NCBI GenBank assembly: GCA_946480515.1
Contig: CAMLKX010000025.1
Coordinates: 1-13,272 of the forward strand
Origin: an uncultured Sphingomonadaceae bacterium
GTDB lineage: Bacteria > Pseudomonadota > Alphaproteobacteria > Sphingomonadales > Sphingomonadaceae
Length of the DNA: 13,272 bases
Direction of reading: 5' to 3'
In this document: one piece after another, positions 7,160-13,272 of the stretch
How positions within the stretch are numbered: position 1 is the stretch's first letter
Layout: each line of letters begins with the position of its first letter
Program-made: the position numbers and the translations under genes
Notes under the pieces: model-generated
What the model was told of the DNA's origin: nothing
The model's database searches: none
What the model saw: only the letters and a program-made list of their open reading frames with translations

Positions 7160-8298
7160 GCACGCACCCGGTCACCATTCGTCCGGTCTGCAGCAAGGCG
7201 GACCGGCGGCGGTTCGTCGATCTTGCCTGGGACATCTACCGCGATGATCCAGCTTGGGTGCCGCCGCTCAAAGGGGACGTCCACGGCCTGATCGACCCGC
7301 GGCAGAACCCATGGTTCGGCCATGCGCAAGCGCAGTTCTGGCTCGCTGAGCGGGGCGGTCGGCCCGTCGGCCGGATCAGTGCCCAAGTCGATCAGTTGGT
7401 GCTCGAGCATATGGGTGCGGGCATTGGCCTTTGGGGCATGTTCGAGGCGACCGATAATGACGCCGCCGCCGCTCTGATCGCAACCGTTGAGCGCTGGCTT
7501 CGTGAGCAGGGCGTGACTGTGGCGCTCGGACCGATCAGCCTGTCGATCTGGGATGAGCCCGGCTTGCTGATCGAAGGCTTCGCGCAACCGCCGACAGTGA
7601 TGATGGGGCATCATCGTTCCGAATATCGCTCCTGGATCGAGGGAGCGGGCTACGCCAAGGCCAAGGATCTGCTGACCTACGAAGTGGACATCACCGCGCC
7701 GATGGTGCCGGTGATCGACCGCTTGATCAGTGCGGGCCGGAAGAACCCGCGCATACTGGTGAGACCGGTCGACAAGTCGCGGTTCACTCAGGAGGCGGCG
7801 ACGATCCTGTCCCTGCTCAACGACGCCTGGTCGAACAACTGGGGCTTCGTGCCGCTGACGGGACCCGAGATCGCCTACGCCACCAAGAAGCTGAAGCCGA
7901 TCATCTATGAGGATCTGGTGCGCATCGCGGAGGTGGATGGGGAGCCGGTTGCGTTCATGCTCACGGTGCCGGACATCAATGCACTCATTCGCGATCTGAA
8001 TGGCCGTCTATTCCCGTTGGGCTGGGCGAAGCTGCTGTGGCGGCTGCGCAGCCCAAGGCTGGAGCGGGTGAGGGTTCCGCTGATGGGGGTGACCCGCAAG
8101 CTTCACGGGACCAGGCTGGCGACCCAACTGGCCTTCATGATGATCGAGGACACCCGTCGAGCCGCCATCGACGGCTATGGCGCGCGGGTCGGCGAGTTCG
8201 GCTGGATCCTCGAAGATAATCAGGGGATGTTGTCGATGGCCGAATTGCCCGGCGCGCGGGTCAACAAACGTTATCGGATTTTTAAGAAGGACCTCTGA
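7156..8298 (+). CDS. bcerS: YghO/BcerS-family acyltransferase (putative bacterial ceramide synthase)
   Basis: The product (380 residues from the TTG at 7156) fits the YghO/BcerS-like family of GNAT-fold proteins. The best known member, from Caulobacter, transfers an acyl group from acyl-CoA to the amino group of a sphingoid base to form (oxidised) ceramide. Family landmarks visible: FVDLAWDIYRDDPAWVPPL near the N-terminus (WVPPL at 34-38), VGRISA (71-76), an ALGPISLSIWDEPGLL segment (about 123-138), PPTVMMGHH (145-153), and the C-terminal GVTRKLHGTRLATQL region that resembles the second GNAT half. The TTG start overlaps the hydroxylase stop (TTGA), implying coupled translation. An ATG at 7096 would add 20 Arg/Gly-rich residues that do not look like the family and would overlap the hydroxylase by 64 bases, so I prefer TTG. 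Paralogues with other acyl acceptors exist, so substrate is not certain. Confidence 0.83.
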   Translation: MSTHPVTIRPVCSKADRRRFVDLAWDIYRDDPAWVPPLKGDVHGLIDPRQNPWFGHAQAQFWLAERGGRPVGRISAQVDQLVLEHMGAGIGLWGMFEATDNDAAAALIATVERWLREQGVTVALGPISLSIWDEPGLLIEGFAQPPTVMMGHHRSEYRSWIEGAGYAKAKDLLTYEVDITAPMVPVIDRLISAGRKNPRILVRPVDKSRFTQEAATILSLLNDAWSNNWGFVPLTGPEIAYATKKLKPIIYEDLVRIAEVDGEPVAFMLTVPDINALIRDLNGRLFPLGWAKLLWRLRSPRLERVRVPLMGVTRKLHGTRLATQLAFMMIEDTRRAAIDGYGARVGEFGWILEDNQGMLSMAELPGARVNKRYRIFKKDL

Positions 8299-8310
8299 GG
8301 CTTCTGGACC

Positions 8311-8337
8311 GGAACGTCCGCTTTCGACCCATTGCGG
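8311..8337. repeat. Short interspersed repeat, degenerate copy 1
   Basis: This stretch shares the core GTCCGCTTTCnACCCA with the copy at 8811-8842, and a small CCGC/GCGG hairpin can form (8318-8321 with 8334-8337). It lies in the 43-base gap between the convergent acyltransferase and DUF7684 genes, where it might aid transcription termination. The motif resembles a short palindromic repeat that I associate with sphingomonad intergenic regions; the right arm is eroded here. Confidence 0.5.
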
Positions 8338-8341
8338 TGGT

Positions 8342-8773
8342 TCAGTCTTCGTCCGCAATCTGGCTGTTTGTATAGGTAGCCAATAGCTCCGCTTCTCTCG
8401 CATCGTTCGCAATGTGAATGATAACAGTTTGCTCAAGCTTCACATCAGGATGGAAGGCACACTGACCGGCGAAAAATAGCGCCTCCGACAATGGTTGATC
8501 GTCGTGCCACGACGTCATCACGAACTTGTCATCAGGGATATCGCCGAAATCGAATTCTTCGAGGTTCGTCCAATCAACGGTGTCGTGCCAGTTCTCGCAT
8601 TCGATCCCCCAGGCGATCACATACAAGCACCCGCTCTTCAGCAACCATTCGGCGATGCGATCACGCCATTCTTGCGTGACCTCAATTTCCGCGACGATTA
8701 CTGCGCGAAATGGCGGGCACTTCAACAGCGGCGGAGAATGCCCGGGAGATAGTTGTAGATATTGCAACCCCAC
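8342..8773 (-). CDS. DUF7684 family protein
   Basis: The 143-residue product, from a GTG start, matches the small DUF7684 family as I remember it: EVTQEWRDRIAEWLLKSGCLY, AWGIECENWHDTVDW, then FDFGDIPDDKFVMTSWHDD and a late VIIHIANDAREAELL segment. It is acidic and probably cytoplasmic; no signal peptide or membrane segment is seen. Conserved Trp, Cys and His residues suggest a structured pocket, but no function is known to me. The gene is visibly richer in A and T than its neighbours and sits alone between two copies of a short repeat, which suggests a late insertion or a region free to change. No good ribosome-binding site precedes the GTG, so the start is uncertain; it could also be poorly expressed or decaying. 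Confidence 0.72.
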   Translation of the reverse strand: MGLQYLQLSPGHSPPLLKCPPFRAVIVAEIEVTQEWRDRIAEWLLKSGCLYVIAWGIECENWHDTVDWTNLEEFDFGDIPDDKFVMTSWHDDQPLSEALFFAGQCAFHPDVKLEQTVIIHIANDAREAELLATYTNSQIADED

Positions 8774-8810
8774 GCGCCGAGCTTACGGAAATTGCCCGAA
8801 CCGGCAATGG

Positions 8811-8842
8811 GCAATGTCCGCTTTCCACCCAAAGCAGACATT
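8811..8842. repeat. Short interspersed palindromic repeat, copy 2
   Basis: AATGTCCGCTTT (8813-8824) and AAAGCAGACATT (8831-8842) form an inverted repeat matching at 11 of 12 positions around a six-base loop CCACCC. It shares its core with the element at 8311-8337, exactly 500 bases away, so the DUF7684 gene lies between two copies. It also lies just beyond the 3' end of xth. Confidence 0.65.
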
Positions 8843-8850
8843 CGATTACG

Positions 8851-9624
8851 CTAGTTCAGCTCCACCCAGGTCGGCGCATGGTCGCTGGCTTTCTCCTCGC
8901 CGCGCGCCCACCGATCGACACCCGCATCGCGGATGCGGTCGGCAGCCAGCGGGGAGCACAACAGGTGATCGATACGGAAGCCGGCATCACGCTGCCAGCA
9001 GCCCGCCGTATAGTCCCAGAAGGTGTAGAGCCGCTCGTCATCCGGATGAACCATGCGCAGGGAATCGGTCCAGCCCTGATAGACCAGGCGGCGTAGCGCC
9101 TCGCGGCTTTCCGGCTGCATCAATGCGTCATGCTGCATCGCCCTGACCGAAAAGACATCGCGGTCCTCGGGGATGACGTTGAAATCGCCAGCGAGGATGA
9201 CCGGCCGCTCTTCCTGGAGCAATGTTCGTGCGTGCTCGGCGAGCCGCTCCATCCATCTGAGCTTATAGTCGAACTTCTCGGTTCCGACCGGATTGCCGTT
9301 CGGAAGGTAGATCGACGCGGCGATCAGTCCACGGACCTCTGCTTCAATGTAGCGGCTGTGGGAGTCATCCGGGTCGCCCGGCAGGCCCATTCGCCGCAGG
9401 ACTGGTGTTGCGCCCTTCGCCAGGATGGCGACTCCGTTGAACCCTTTCTGGCCATGCCACACCGCGCCATATCCCGTCGCCTCAATGTCACCGATGGGTA
9501 GAGCCTCGTCGGCGCATTTTAGCTCCTGCAGGCAGGCGATGTCCGGTTGTTCCCGGCTCAGCCATTCGATGAGGCGCGGCAGCCGGGCGCGAATGCCGTT
9601 GATGTTGAACGTCGCGAGCTTCAT
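8851..9624 (-). CDS. xth: Exodeoxyribonuclease III (Xth)
   Basis: The 257-residue product belongs to the endonuclease/exonuclease/phosphatase fold and acts in base excision repair, cutting DNA at abasic sites and trimming 3' ends with a divalent metal. Visible motifs are MKLATFNINGIRAR at the start, LQELK with the metal-binding Glu, GFNGVAILAK, AGDFNV, RIDHLLCS and the C-terminal SDHAP containing the catalytic His. Length is normal for the family. I chose the ATG at 9622-9624 because the protein then begins in the family fashion and AGG lies about eight bases upstream; a GTG at 9633 would add three residues. The gene follows erpA in the same direction, an arrangement common in Alphaproteobacteria, but a palindromic repeat lies in the gap, so the two may not share one full-length transcript. 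Confidence 0.95.
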   Translation of the reverse strand: MKLATFNINGIRARLPRLIEWLSREQPDIACLQELKCADEALPIGDIEATGYGAVWHGQKGFNGVAILAKGATPVLRRMGLPGDPDDSHSRYIEAEVRGLIAASIYLPNGNPVGTEKFDYKLRWMERLAEHARTLLQEERPVILAGDFNVIPEDRDVFSVRAMQHDALMQPESREALRRLVYQGWTDSLRMVHPDDERLYTFWDYTAGCWQRDAGFRIDHLLCSPLAADRIRDAGVDRWARGEEKASDHAPTWVELN

Positions 9625-9636
9625 TGGATGCACCTA

Positions 9637-9704
9637 GTCATTGCGAGCGAAGCGAAGCAATCCAGAACTGGATTGCCATGTCGCCTCGGGCTCCTCGCAA
9701 TGAC
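9637..9704. repeat. REP-like palindromic element between erpA and xth
   Basis: The element has perfect 11-base inverted ends (GTCATTGCGAG at 9637-9647, CTCGCAATGAC at 9694-9704) and an inner perfect 9-base hairpin (GCAATCCAG at 9657-9665, CTGGATTGC at 9668-9676, two-base loop). This two-level palindrome is characteristic of interspersed repeats found between genes in many proteobacteria. It starts five bases beyond the erpA stop and ends just upstream of the xth ribosome-binding site, so in RNA it could act as a stability element or a partial terminator. Confidence 0.85.
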
Positions 9705-9708
9705 GAGA

Positions 9709-10041
9709 TCAGACGCTGAAGGAAGAGCCGCACCCGCAGCCGCTGGCGGCGTTCGGATTGGTGACGCGGAACGCTGCTCCGCCGAGATCCTCGACATAGT
9801 CCACCGCCGATCCCTGCACGAGGTCGAGGCTCATCGGATCGACGACCAGCTTCACGCCGTCGGTTTCGACAACGGCGTCTTCGGACTCGATCTGATCGGC
9901 AAGGGCAAAGCGGTAAGTGAAACCGGCGCAGCCGCCTCCATCAACGGCGAGACGCAGCATCGCCGGCCGCGATTGTTTGGCGGCGATAGTCGCGACGCGC
10001 TTGGCCGCCGCATTGGTCAGAAAGATCGAAAGTTCGCTCAC
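9709..10041 (-). CDS. erpA: A-type iron-sulfur carrier, ErpA-like (HesB/IscA family)
   Basis: The 110-residue protein carries iron-sulfur clusters to target enzymes. The three cluster-ligand cysteines are present: Cys38 in GGGCAGFTY and Cys102/Cys104 in SGCGCGSSFSV at the C-terminus. IscA, SufA and ErpA are similar in sequence; I prefer ErpA because the gene stands next to xth, as is usual in Alphaproteobacteria, with no isc or suf genes in view. The start is a GTG with a weak ribosome-binding site. The gene is 37 bases downstream of the M23 peptidase gene on the same strand and may be co-transcribed with it. Confidence 0.9.
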   Translation of the reverse strand: MSELSIFLTNAAAKRVATIAAKQSRPAMLRLAVDGGGCAGFTYRFALADQIESEDAVVETDGVKLVVDPMSLDLVQGSAVDYVEDLGGAAFRVTNPNAASGCGCGSSFSV

Positions 10042-10078
10042 AGGCGAGAGATAGGAGTGAGGCGTGCCTCAGGCAAGC

Positions 10079-11170
10079 TCAGCGCGGGGAGCCGCGGTTG
10101 GGTCCACCCAGCGCCACCGTATCCATCGCGGTCCCATGATTGCCGCCGCGGCGCTGAATCGCGACCAGATAGTCGGTGGATTTCATGAATGGGATCGGGT
10201 TGACGGCGCGGCCGTCGATGCGAACTTCGTAATGGAGGTGGCTGCCGGTCGAACGCCCGGTGGAGCCCATCCGTCCGATGACCTGGCCCCGAGTAATCCG
10301 CTGACCGGCCCTTACTCCGATCGACGACAGGTGGCCGTAGCGGGTCTCAATCCCACGGCCATGATCGATCTTGATCAGATTGCCGTAGCCGCCGCGATTG
10401 TAACCGGACTCGCTGACGATTCCGTCGGCAGTCGCATAGATCGGAGTCCCGACCGGACCGGAAAGGTCAATGCCCGCATGCATTGCAGCGCCGCCTTTGA
10501 ACGGGTCGGAACGAACGCCGTAGCCCGAGGTAAACGCGGCAGTCTTGACCGGCTTGTCGGACGGGACTGCGATCGCGCTGTCCTGGAGCTGGTCGAGCTT
10601 CTTCCAGCTGGTGAAGAGCGCCTTGAAGGTCGGATCAGAGGTGTTTGCGGCTTCGAAAGGGCCGCCAACCGCGAGCCGTTGCGGGCTCAGGCCAAGCTTC
10701 TGGAGCAGTGCGGCGGTTTTCTTGTAACGCTGTTCCAATTCGCGAGCGGCGGCTCCGGTTTGCTCAACCTGCGCATCCTCGGCGCGAGCGAGCGGGCCAG
10801 CAATCTCAATCGGCAGCGTGGTGAGTGCGGTGGTTTCCGGAAGCTTCGACGGATCGATGTCCTCGCCGGCAAGCATCGCGGCGAGGATTTGCTGCCGCTG
10901 TTCGATCTGCCGGGCGCGGAGCTCGGTGGCGGCGGCGAGAGCGGCGATATCCGCGTGGCGCGACGATAGGGCGGGAGCGCTGACGACTTCAGGAGTGGAG
11001 GCCAGGCGCCCGGCCGCATAAGCCGACCAGCCAATGAGCGCGAGCATGATCAGGAATAGCAGGCCCTGCACGGGGATCGACAGGCGGATACGACGAAGCT
11101 GAGCGCCGTCATGCACGAACAGGTCGCGGTTTCTGAGGAAACTCGTACCCGCAGTAATTGCTTGCGCCAT
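10079..11170 (-). CDS. M23 family metallopeptidase (LytM-type), membrane-anchored
   Basis: This 363-residue protein has a short cytoplasmic N-terminus, one membrane segment (about 32-54), a helical, probably coiled-coil stalk (about 72-165), and a C-terminal M23 domain (about 215-335). Zinc-site residues of active enzymes are all present: His231 and Asp235 (HAGIDLSGPVGTP), His280 in GHLS, and His311/His313 in SHLHYEV. It is therefore likely a catalytically active periplasmic endopeptidase that cuts peptidoglycan cross-links, although some M23 proteins serve only as activators of amidases. I chose the ATG at 11168-11170, with AGG six bases upstream, over a TTG at 11188 that would add six residues. 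Topology is N-in, C-out. The substrate bond and any role in division are not readable from the sequence. Confidence 0.92.
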   Translation of the reverse strand: MAQAITAGTSFLRNRDLFVHDGAQLRRIRLSIPVQGLLFLIMLALIGWSAYAAGRLASTPEVVSAPALSSRHADIAALAAATELRARQIEQRQQILAAMLAGEDIDPSKLPETTALTTLPIEIAGPLARAEDAQVEQTGAAARELEQRYKKTAALLQKLGLSPQRLAVGGPFEAANTSDPTFKALFTSWKKLDQLQDSAIAVPSDKPVKTAAFTSGYGVRSDPFKGGAAMHAGIDLSGPVGTPIYATADGIVSESGYNRGGYGNLIKIDHGRGIETRYGHLSSIGVRAGQRITRGQVIGRMGSTGRSTGSHLHYEVRIDGRAVNPIPFMKSTDYLVAIQRRGGNHGTAMDTVALGGPNRGSPR

Positions 11171-11460
11171 CAGCCTAAATGCTCCCAATTAATTCCACGC
11201 GCGCTAACCTGCGCTAAACACAAAATTAAATTTCAGGAGCTCCCCAGCCCCGGTTGCAACAACATGGAATTGCCCGTCCATGCCGTCGAAAGCAAAACTG
11301 CCCCACAAATCCTAAAAAGTTCAAGTTTTTGTTCCTTCTAGCGGGATAAGTTGCGGCAGCCTCACGACGAACCGAGTTTTAACCACGCCCCGACGCAAGA
11401 TATTCCACCCCACGCCGAACGGAATTGCTTCCAGCATTTTCTGCTTGCCATCAGTCCGAT
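11171..11460. other. Intergenic region between the M23 gene and the serC leader
   Basis: About 290 bases without a supported gene. The first part, near 11180-11240, is A/T-rich (AATTAATT, then AAAATTAAATTT) and is the likely promoter zone for the minus-strand peptidase gene and perhaps for serC. A second A/T-rich patch lies at 11314-11340. Short open frames here lack ribosome-binding sites and protein-like composition, and I reject them. Specific promoter hexamers could not be fixed. Confidence 0.4.
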
Positions 11461-11528
11461 CGCCTCTATGAGCGGCGCCGGGCCACGCCGTCCCAACGCG
11501 GCGCGTGCTCTCTGTAAGGAGAGTTGAA
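11461..11528 (+). promoter_or_regulatory. Structured serC leader (serC RNA motif candidate) with Shine-Dalgarno hairpin
   Basis: Three short segments can pair in alternative ways: CGGCG (11473-11477), CGCCG (11486-11490) and CGGCG (11499-11503). The middle one can pair with either flank, each time with an eight-base loop. Next, CTCTC (11508-11512) pairs with GAGAG (11519-11523), and this second arm contains most of the Shine-Dalgarno AAGGAGA (11516-11522). A serC RNA motif of two hairpins just upstream of serC has been described in Alphaproteobacteria; position and hairpin number agree, but I could not check the consensus. The ligand or signal, if any, is unknown. Confidence 0.5.
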
Positions 11529-12659
11529 TTGACGAATCCACTTCCGCAGGTCCGGCCTGCGCGACCCTTTTTCTCCTCCGGTCCGTGCGCCAAGCCGCCC
11601 GGTTGGGAGGCCTCCAAGCTCTCAAGCCAGTCACTTGGCCGCTCGCATCGCGCGAAAATCGGCAAGTCGCGGCTCGGCTATTGCATCGATCTCATGCGGG
11701 AGCTGCTTGAGCTGCCCGAAACACACCGCATCGGCATCGTTCCGGGGTCGGATACGGGCGCGTTCGAGATGGCGATGTGGACCATGCTGGGCGCGCGTCC
11801 GGTCACCACGCTCGCGTGGGAAAGCTTTGGCGAGGGCTGGGTGACAGATGTCGCCAAGCAGCTGAAACTCGATCCAACTATCCTGCGCGCCGACTATGGC
11901 CAGCTGCCCGACTTGCAGCAGGTCGATTGGACCAATGACGTGCTGTTCACCTGGAATGGCACCACCTCAGGCGTGCGCGTGCCGAATGGCGACTGGATTC
12001 CCGATGGTCGCCAGGGACTGAGCTTCGCCGACGCGACCAGCGCGGTGTTTGCCTATCACCTGCCTTGGGAAAAAATCGATGTGGCGACCTTCTCCTGGCA
12101 GAAGGTGCTGGGCGGGGAGGGCGCTCACGGCGTCCTGATCCTCGGCCCGCGCGCAGTCGAGCGGCTGGAGACCTATACGCCGCAATGGCCACTGCCCAAG
12201 GTCTTCCGGCTGATGTCCAAGGGCAAGCTGGCTGAAGGAATCTTCAAGGGCGAGACGATCAACACGCCGTCGATGCTGGCGGTCGAGGATGCGATCTGGG
12301 CGCTCGAATGGGCCAAGTCGATCGGCGGCGCGAAGGGTCTTCAGCAGCGGTCCGACGCCAACGCCGCCGCACTCGATCGGATCGTTCAGGAGCGCGACTG
12401 GCTCGGCCATCTCGCATCCGATCCGGCCAGCCGTTCGACCACCTCAGTCTGCCTCACGGTCGAGGGCGCGGATGCGGACATGATCAAGGCCTTGGCCGGA
12501 CTGCTCGAGAAGGAGCAGGCCGCCTATGATGTGGCCGGCTATCGCGACGCTCCGCCGGGACTTCGAATCTGGTGCGGCGCCACCGTCGACACGGCGGACA
12601 TTGAAGCGCTCGGACCTTGGCTCGACTGGGCTTACGCACAGGTTAGGAACGGCACTTAA
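11529..12659 (+). CDS. serC: Phosphoserine aminotransferase
   Basis: SerC converts 3-phosphohydroxypyruvate and glutamate to phosphoserine and 2-oxoglutarate, the second step of serine synthesis, with pyridoxal phosphate as cofactor. The 376-residue product is the alphaproteobacterial type. It opens MTNPLPQVRPARPFFSSGP, has the cofactor-phosphate region GSDTGAFEMAMW (73-84), an FADATSA segment, and the Schiff-base lysine Lys192 in FSWQKVLGGEGAHG. The start is a TTG at 11529 with AAGGAGA six bases upstream; an in-frame GTG at 11505 would lie before this site and is rejected. The Shine-Dalgarno is inside a hairpin (see leader), so initiation may be controlled. serA follows on the same strand after an inverted repeat. 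Confidence 0.95.
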   Translation: MTNPLPQVRPARPFFSSGPCAKPPGWEASKLSSQSLGRSHRAKIGKSRLGYCIDLMRELLELPETHRIGIVPGSDTGAFEMAMWTMLGARPVTTLAWESFGEGWVTDVAKQLKLDPTILRADYGQLPDLQQVDWTNDVLFTWNGTTSGVRVPNGDWIPDGRQGLSFADATSAVFAYHLPWEKIDVATFSWQKVLGGEGAHGVLILGPRAVERLETYTPQWPLPKVFRLMSKGKLAEGIFKGETINTPSMLAVEDAIWALEWAKSIGGAKGLQQRSDANAAALDRIVQERDWLGHLASDPASRSTTSVCLTVEGADADMIKALAGLLEKEQAAYDVAGYRDAPPGLRIWCGATVDTADIEALGPWLDWAYAQVRNGT

Positions 12660-12660
12660 G

Positions 12661-12748
12661 CGTCATCCCCGCGCAAGCGGGGACCCAGCGTTTTCTTCTT
12701 TTCTCTTGCGCGGAGCGGGACTGGGTTCCCGCTTTCGCGGGAATGACG
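12661..12748. repeat. 88-bp inverted repeat between serC and serA
   Basis: The left arm (12661-12688) and the reverse complement of the right arm (12721-12748) agree at 25 of 28 positions. Each arm also holds its own small hairpin (CCCCG/CGGGG on the left, CCCGC/GCGGG on the right). The CGTCATCCCCGCG-type ends are widespread in proteobacterial interspersed repeats. The element begins one base after the serC stop and ends 12 bases before the serA ATG, so it fills the whole gap. In RNA it would fold into a long stem that could attenuate or stabilise the transcript between the two genes. Confidence 0.88.
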
Positions 12749-12760
12749 AAAGTATCAAAA

Positions 12761-13272
12761 ATGACCAAACCCAAAGTCCTGATCTCCGACAAAATGGATC
12801 CGGTCGCCGCAGCGATTTTTCGCGAACGTGGAGTCGAGGTCGATGAGATCACCGGCAAGACCCCCGAAGAGCTGAAAGCGATCATCGGCAATTATGACGG
12901 CCTCGCCATCCGCTCATCGACCAAGGTCACCAAAGACATCCTCGAGCATGCCAGCCGGCTGAAGGTGGTTGGCCGCGCCGGAATCGGCGTCGACAATGTG
13001 GATATTCCGGCTGCATCGGCGAAGGGCGTGGTCGTCATGAACACGCCGTTCGGCAATTCGATCACGACCGCGGAACATGCGATTGCGCTGATGTTCGCGC
13101 TGGCCCGGCAGCTGCCGGAGGCCGATGCATCGACCCAGGCGGGCAAGTGGGAAAAGAACCGCTTCATGGGCGTCGAGGTGACCGGCAAGACGCTTGGCCT
13201 GATCGGTGCCGGGAACATCGGGTCGATCGTCGCCAGCCGTGCTCTTGGCCTCAAGATGAAGGTTGTTGCTTA
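12761..13272 (+). CDS. serA: D-3-phosphoglycerate dehydrogenase (3' partial)
   Basis: SerA oxidises 3-phosphoglycerate with NAD+ in the first committed step of serine synthesis; its product feeds SerC, encoded just upstream. The window holds 170 codons of the N-terminal part and ends inside the gene. Seen are the opening MTKPKVLISDKMDPVAA, the GRAGIGVDNVDIPAA substrate-domain signature, NTPFGNSITTAEHAI, and the nucleotide-binding GLIGAGNIGSIVA at the start of the Rossmann domain. The ATG at 12761 is preceded by a weak, purine-rich site directly next to the inverted repeat. Whether the C-terminal regulatory (ASB/ACT) domains are present cannot be seen. Confidence 0.95.
   Translation, partial: MTKPKVLISDKMDPVAAAIFRERGVEVDEITGKTPEELKAIIGNYDGLAIRSSTKVTKDILEHASRLKVVGRAGIGVDNVDIPAASAKGVVVMNTPFGNSITTAEHAIALMFALARQLPEADASTQAGKWEKNRFMGVEVTGKTLGLIGAGNIGSIVASRALGLKMKVVA

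Noticed and set aside
10064..10969. 301-codon open frame on the plus strand opposite the M23 peptidase gene
   Set aside because: No recognisable domain; the opposite strand encodes a complete M23 zinc site.
11204..11217. CTAA-N6-CTAA direct repeat resembling a CtrA site
   Set aside because: The CtrA consensus is TTAA-N7-TTAA; both the half-sites and the spacing differ.
11111..11341. 76-codon open frame on the plus strand across the M23 start and intergenic region
   Set aside because: Overlaps the peptidase N-terminus, with no ribosome-binding site or family signal.

Overview
The window looks like chromosomal DNA from a sphingomonad (order Sphingomonadales, Alphaproteobacteria). It has high GC and dense coding. 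It carries an erpA–xth neighbourhood typical of Alphaproteobacteria, the alphaproteobacterial type of SerC, a DUF7684 gene, short interspersed palindromes of the kinds common in these genomes, and a set of genes that fits sphingolipid metabolism. Species cannot be named from this sequence. No mobile element, CRISPR array, tRNA or rRNA was seen.

Layout: (1) 1-1596, plus strand: a hybrid sensor histidine kinase whose N-terminus lies outside the window. (2) 1553-3879, minus strand: a tightly packed three-gene operon read DUF2141 exported protein -> LCB5/diacylglycerol-kinase family lipid kinase -> nucleotidyltransferase-like protein. Its last gene overlaps the kinase gene tail to tail. (3) About 3880-4004: a short divergent promoter region. 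(4) 4005-8298, plus strand: lptF–lptG (ATGA overlap), then a membrane di-iron fatty acid hydroxylase and a YghO/BcerS-family acyltransferase (TTGA overlap). (5) 8342-8773, minus strand: a small DUF7684 gene between two copies of a short repeat. (6) 8851-11170, minus strand: xth, a 68-bp palindromic repeat, erpA, and an M23 peptidase gene. (7) 11171-11528: a non-coding region that includes a structured serC leader. (8) 11529-13272, plus strand: serC, an 88-bp inverted repeat, and the start of serA, cut by the window edge.

The most interesting part is 1553-8298. The BcerS family includes the experimentally described bacterial ceramide synthase. The hydroxylase has the histidine-box layout of fatty acid 2-hydroxylases, and sphingomonad sphingolipids carry 2-hydroxymyristate. 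LptF/LptG form the membrane part of a lipid exporter, and classical sphingomonads are reported to carry glycosphingolipids in place of LPS. The divergent operon holds a lipid kinase plus a nucleotidyltransferase-like protein, which recalls the ceramide kinase (CpgB) and cytidylyltransferase (CpgD) of Caulobacter anionic sphingolipid synthesis. I infer that the two divergent operons form a module that makes, hydroxylates, possibly phosphorylates, and exports ceramide lipids. The gene order and family calls are seen in the sequence; the shared pathway is inference. The serine-pathway genes at the right end supply serine, which is also the substrate of serine palmitoyltransferase, but they are about 3 kb away and this link is weak.
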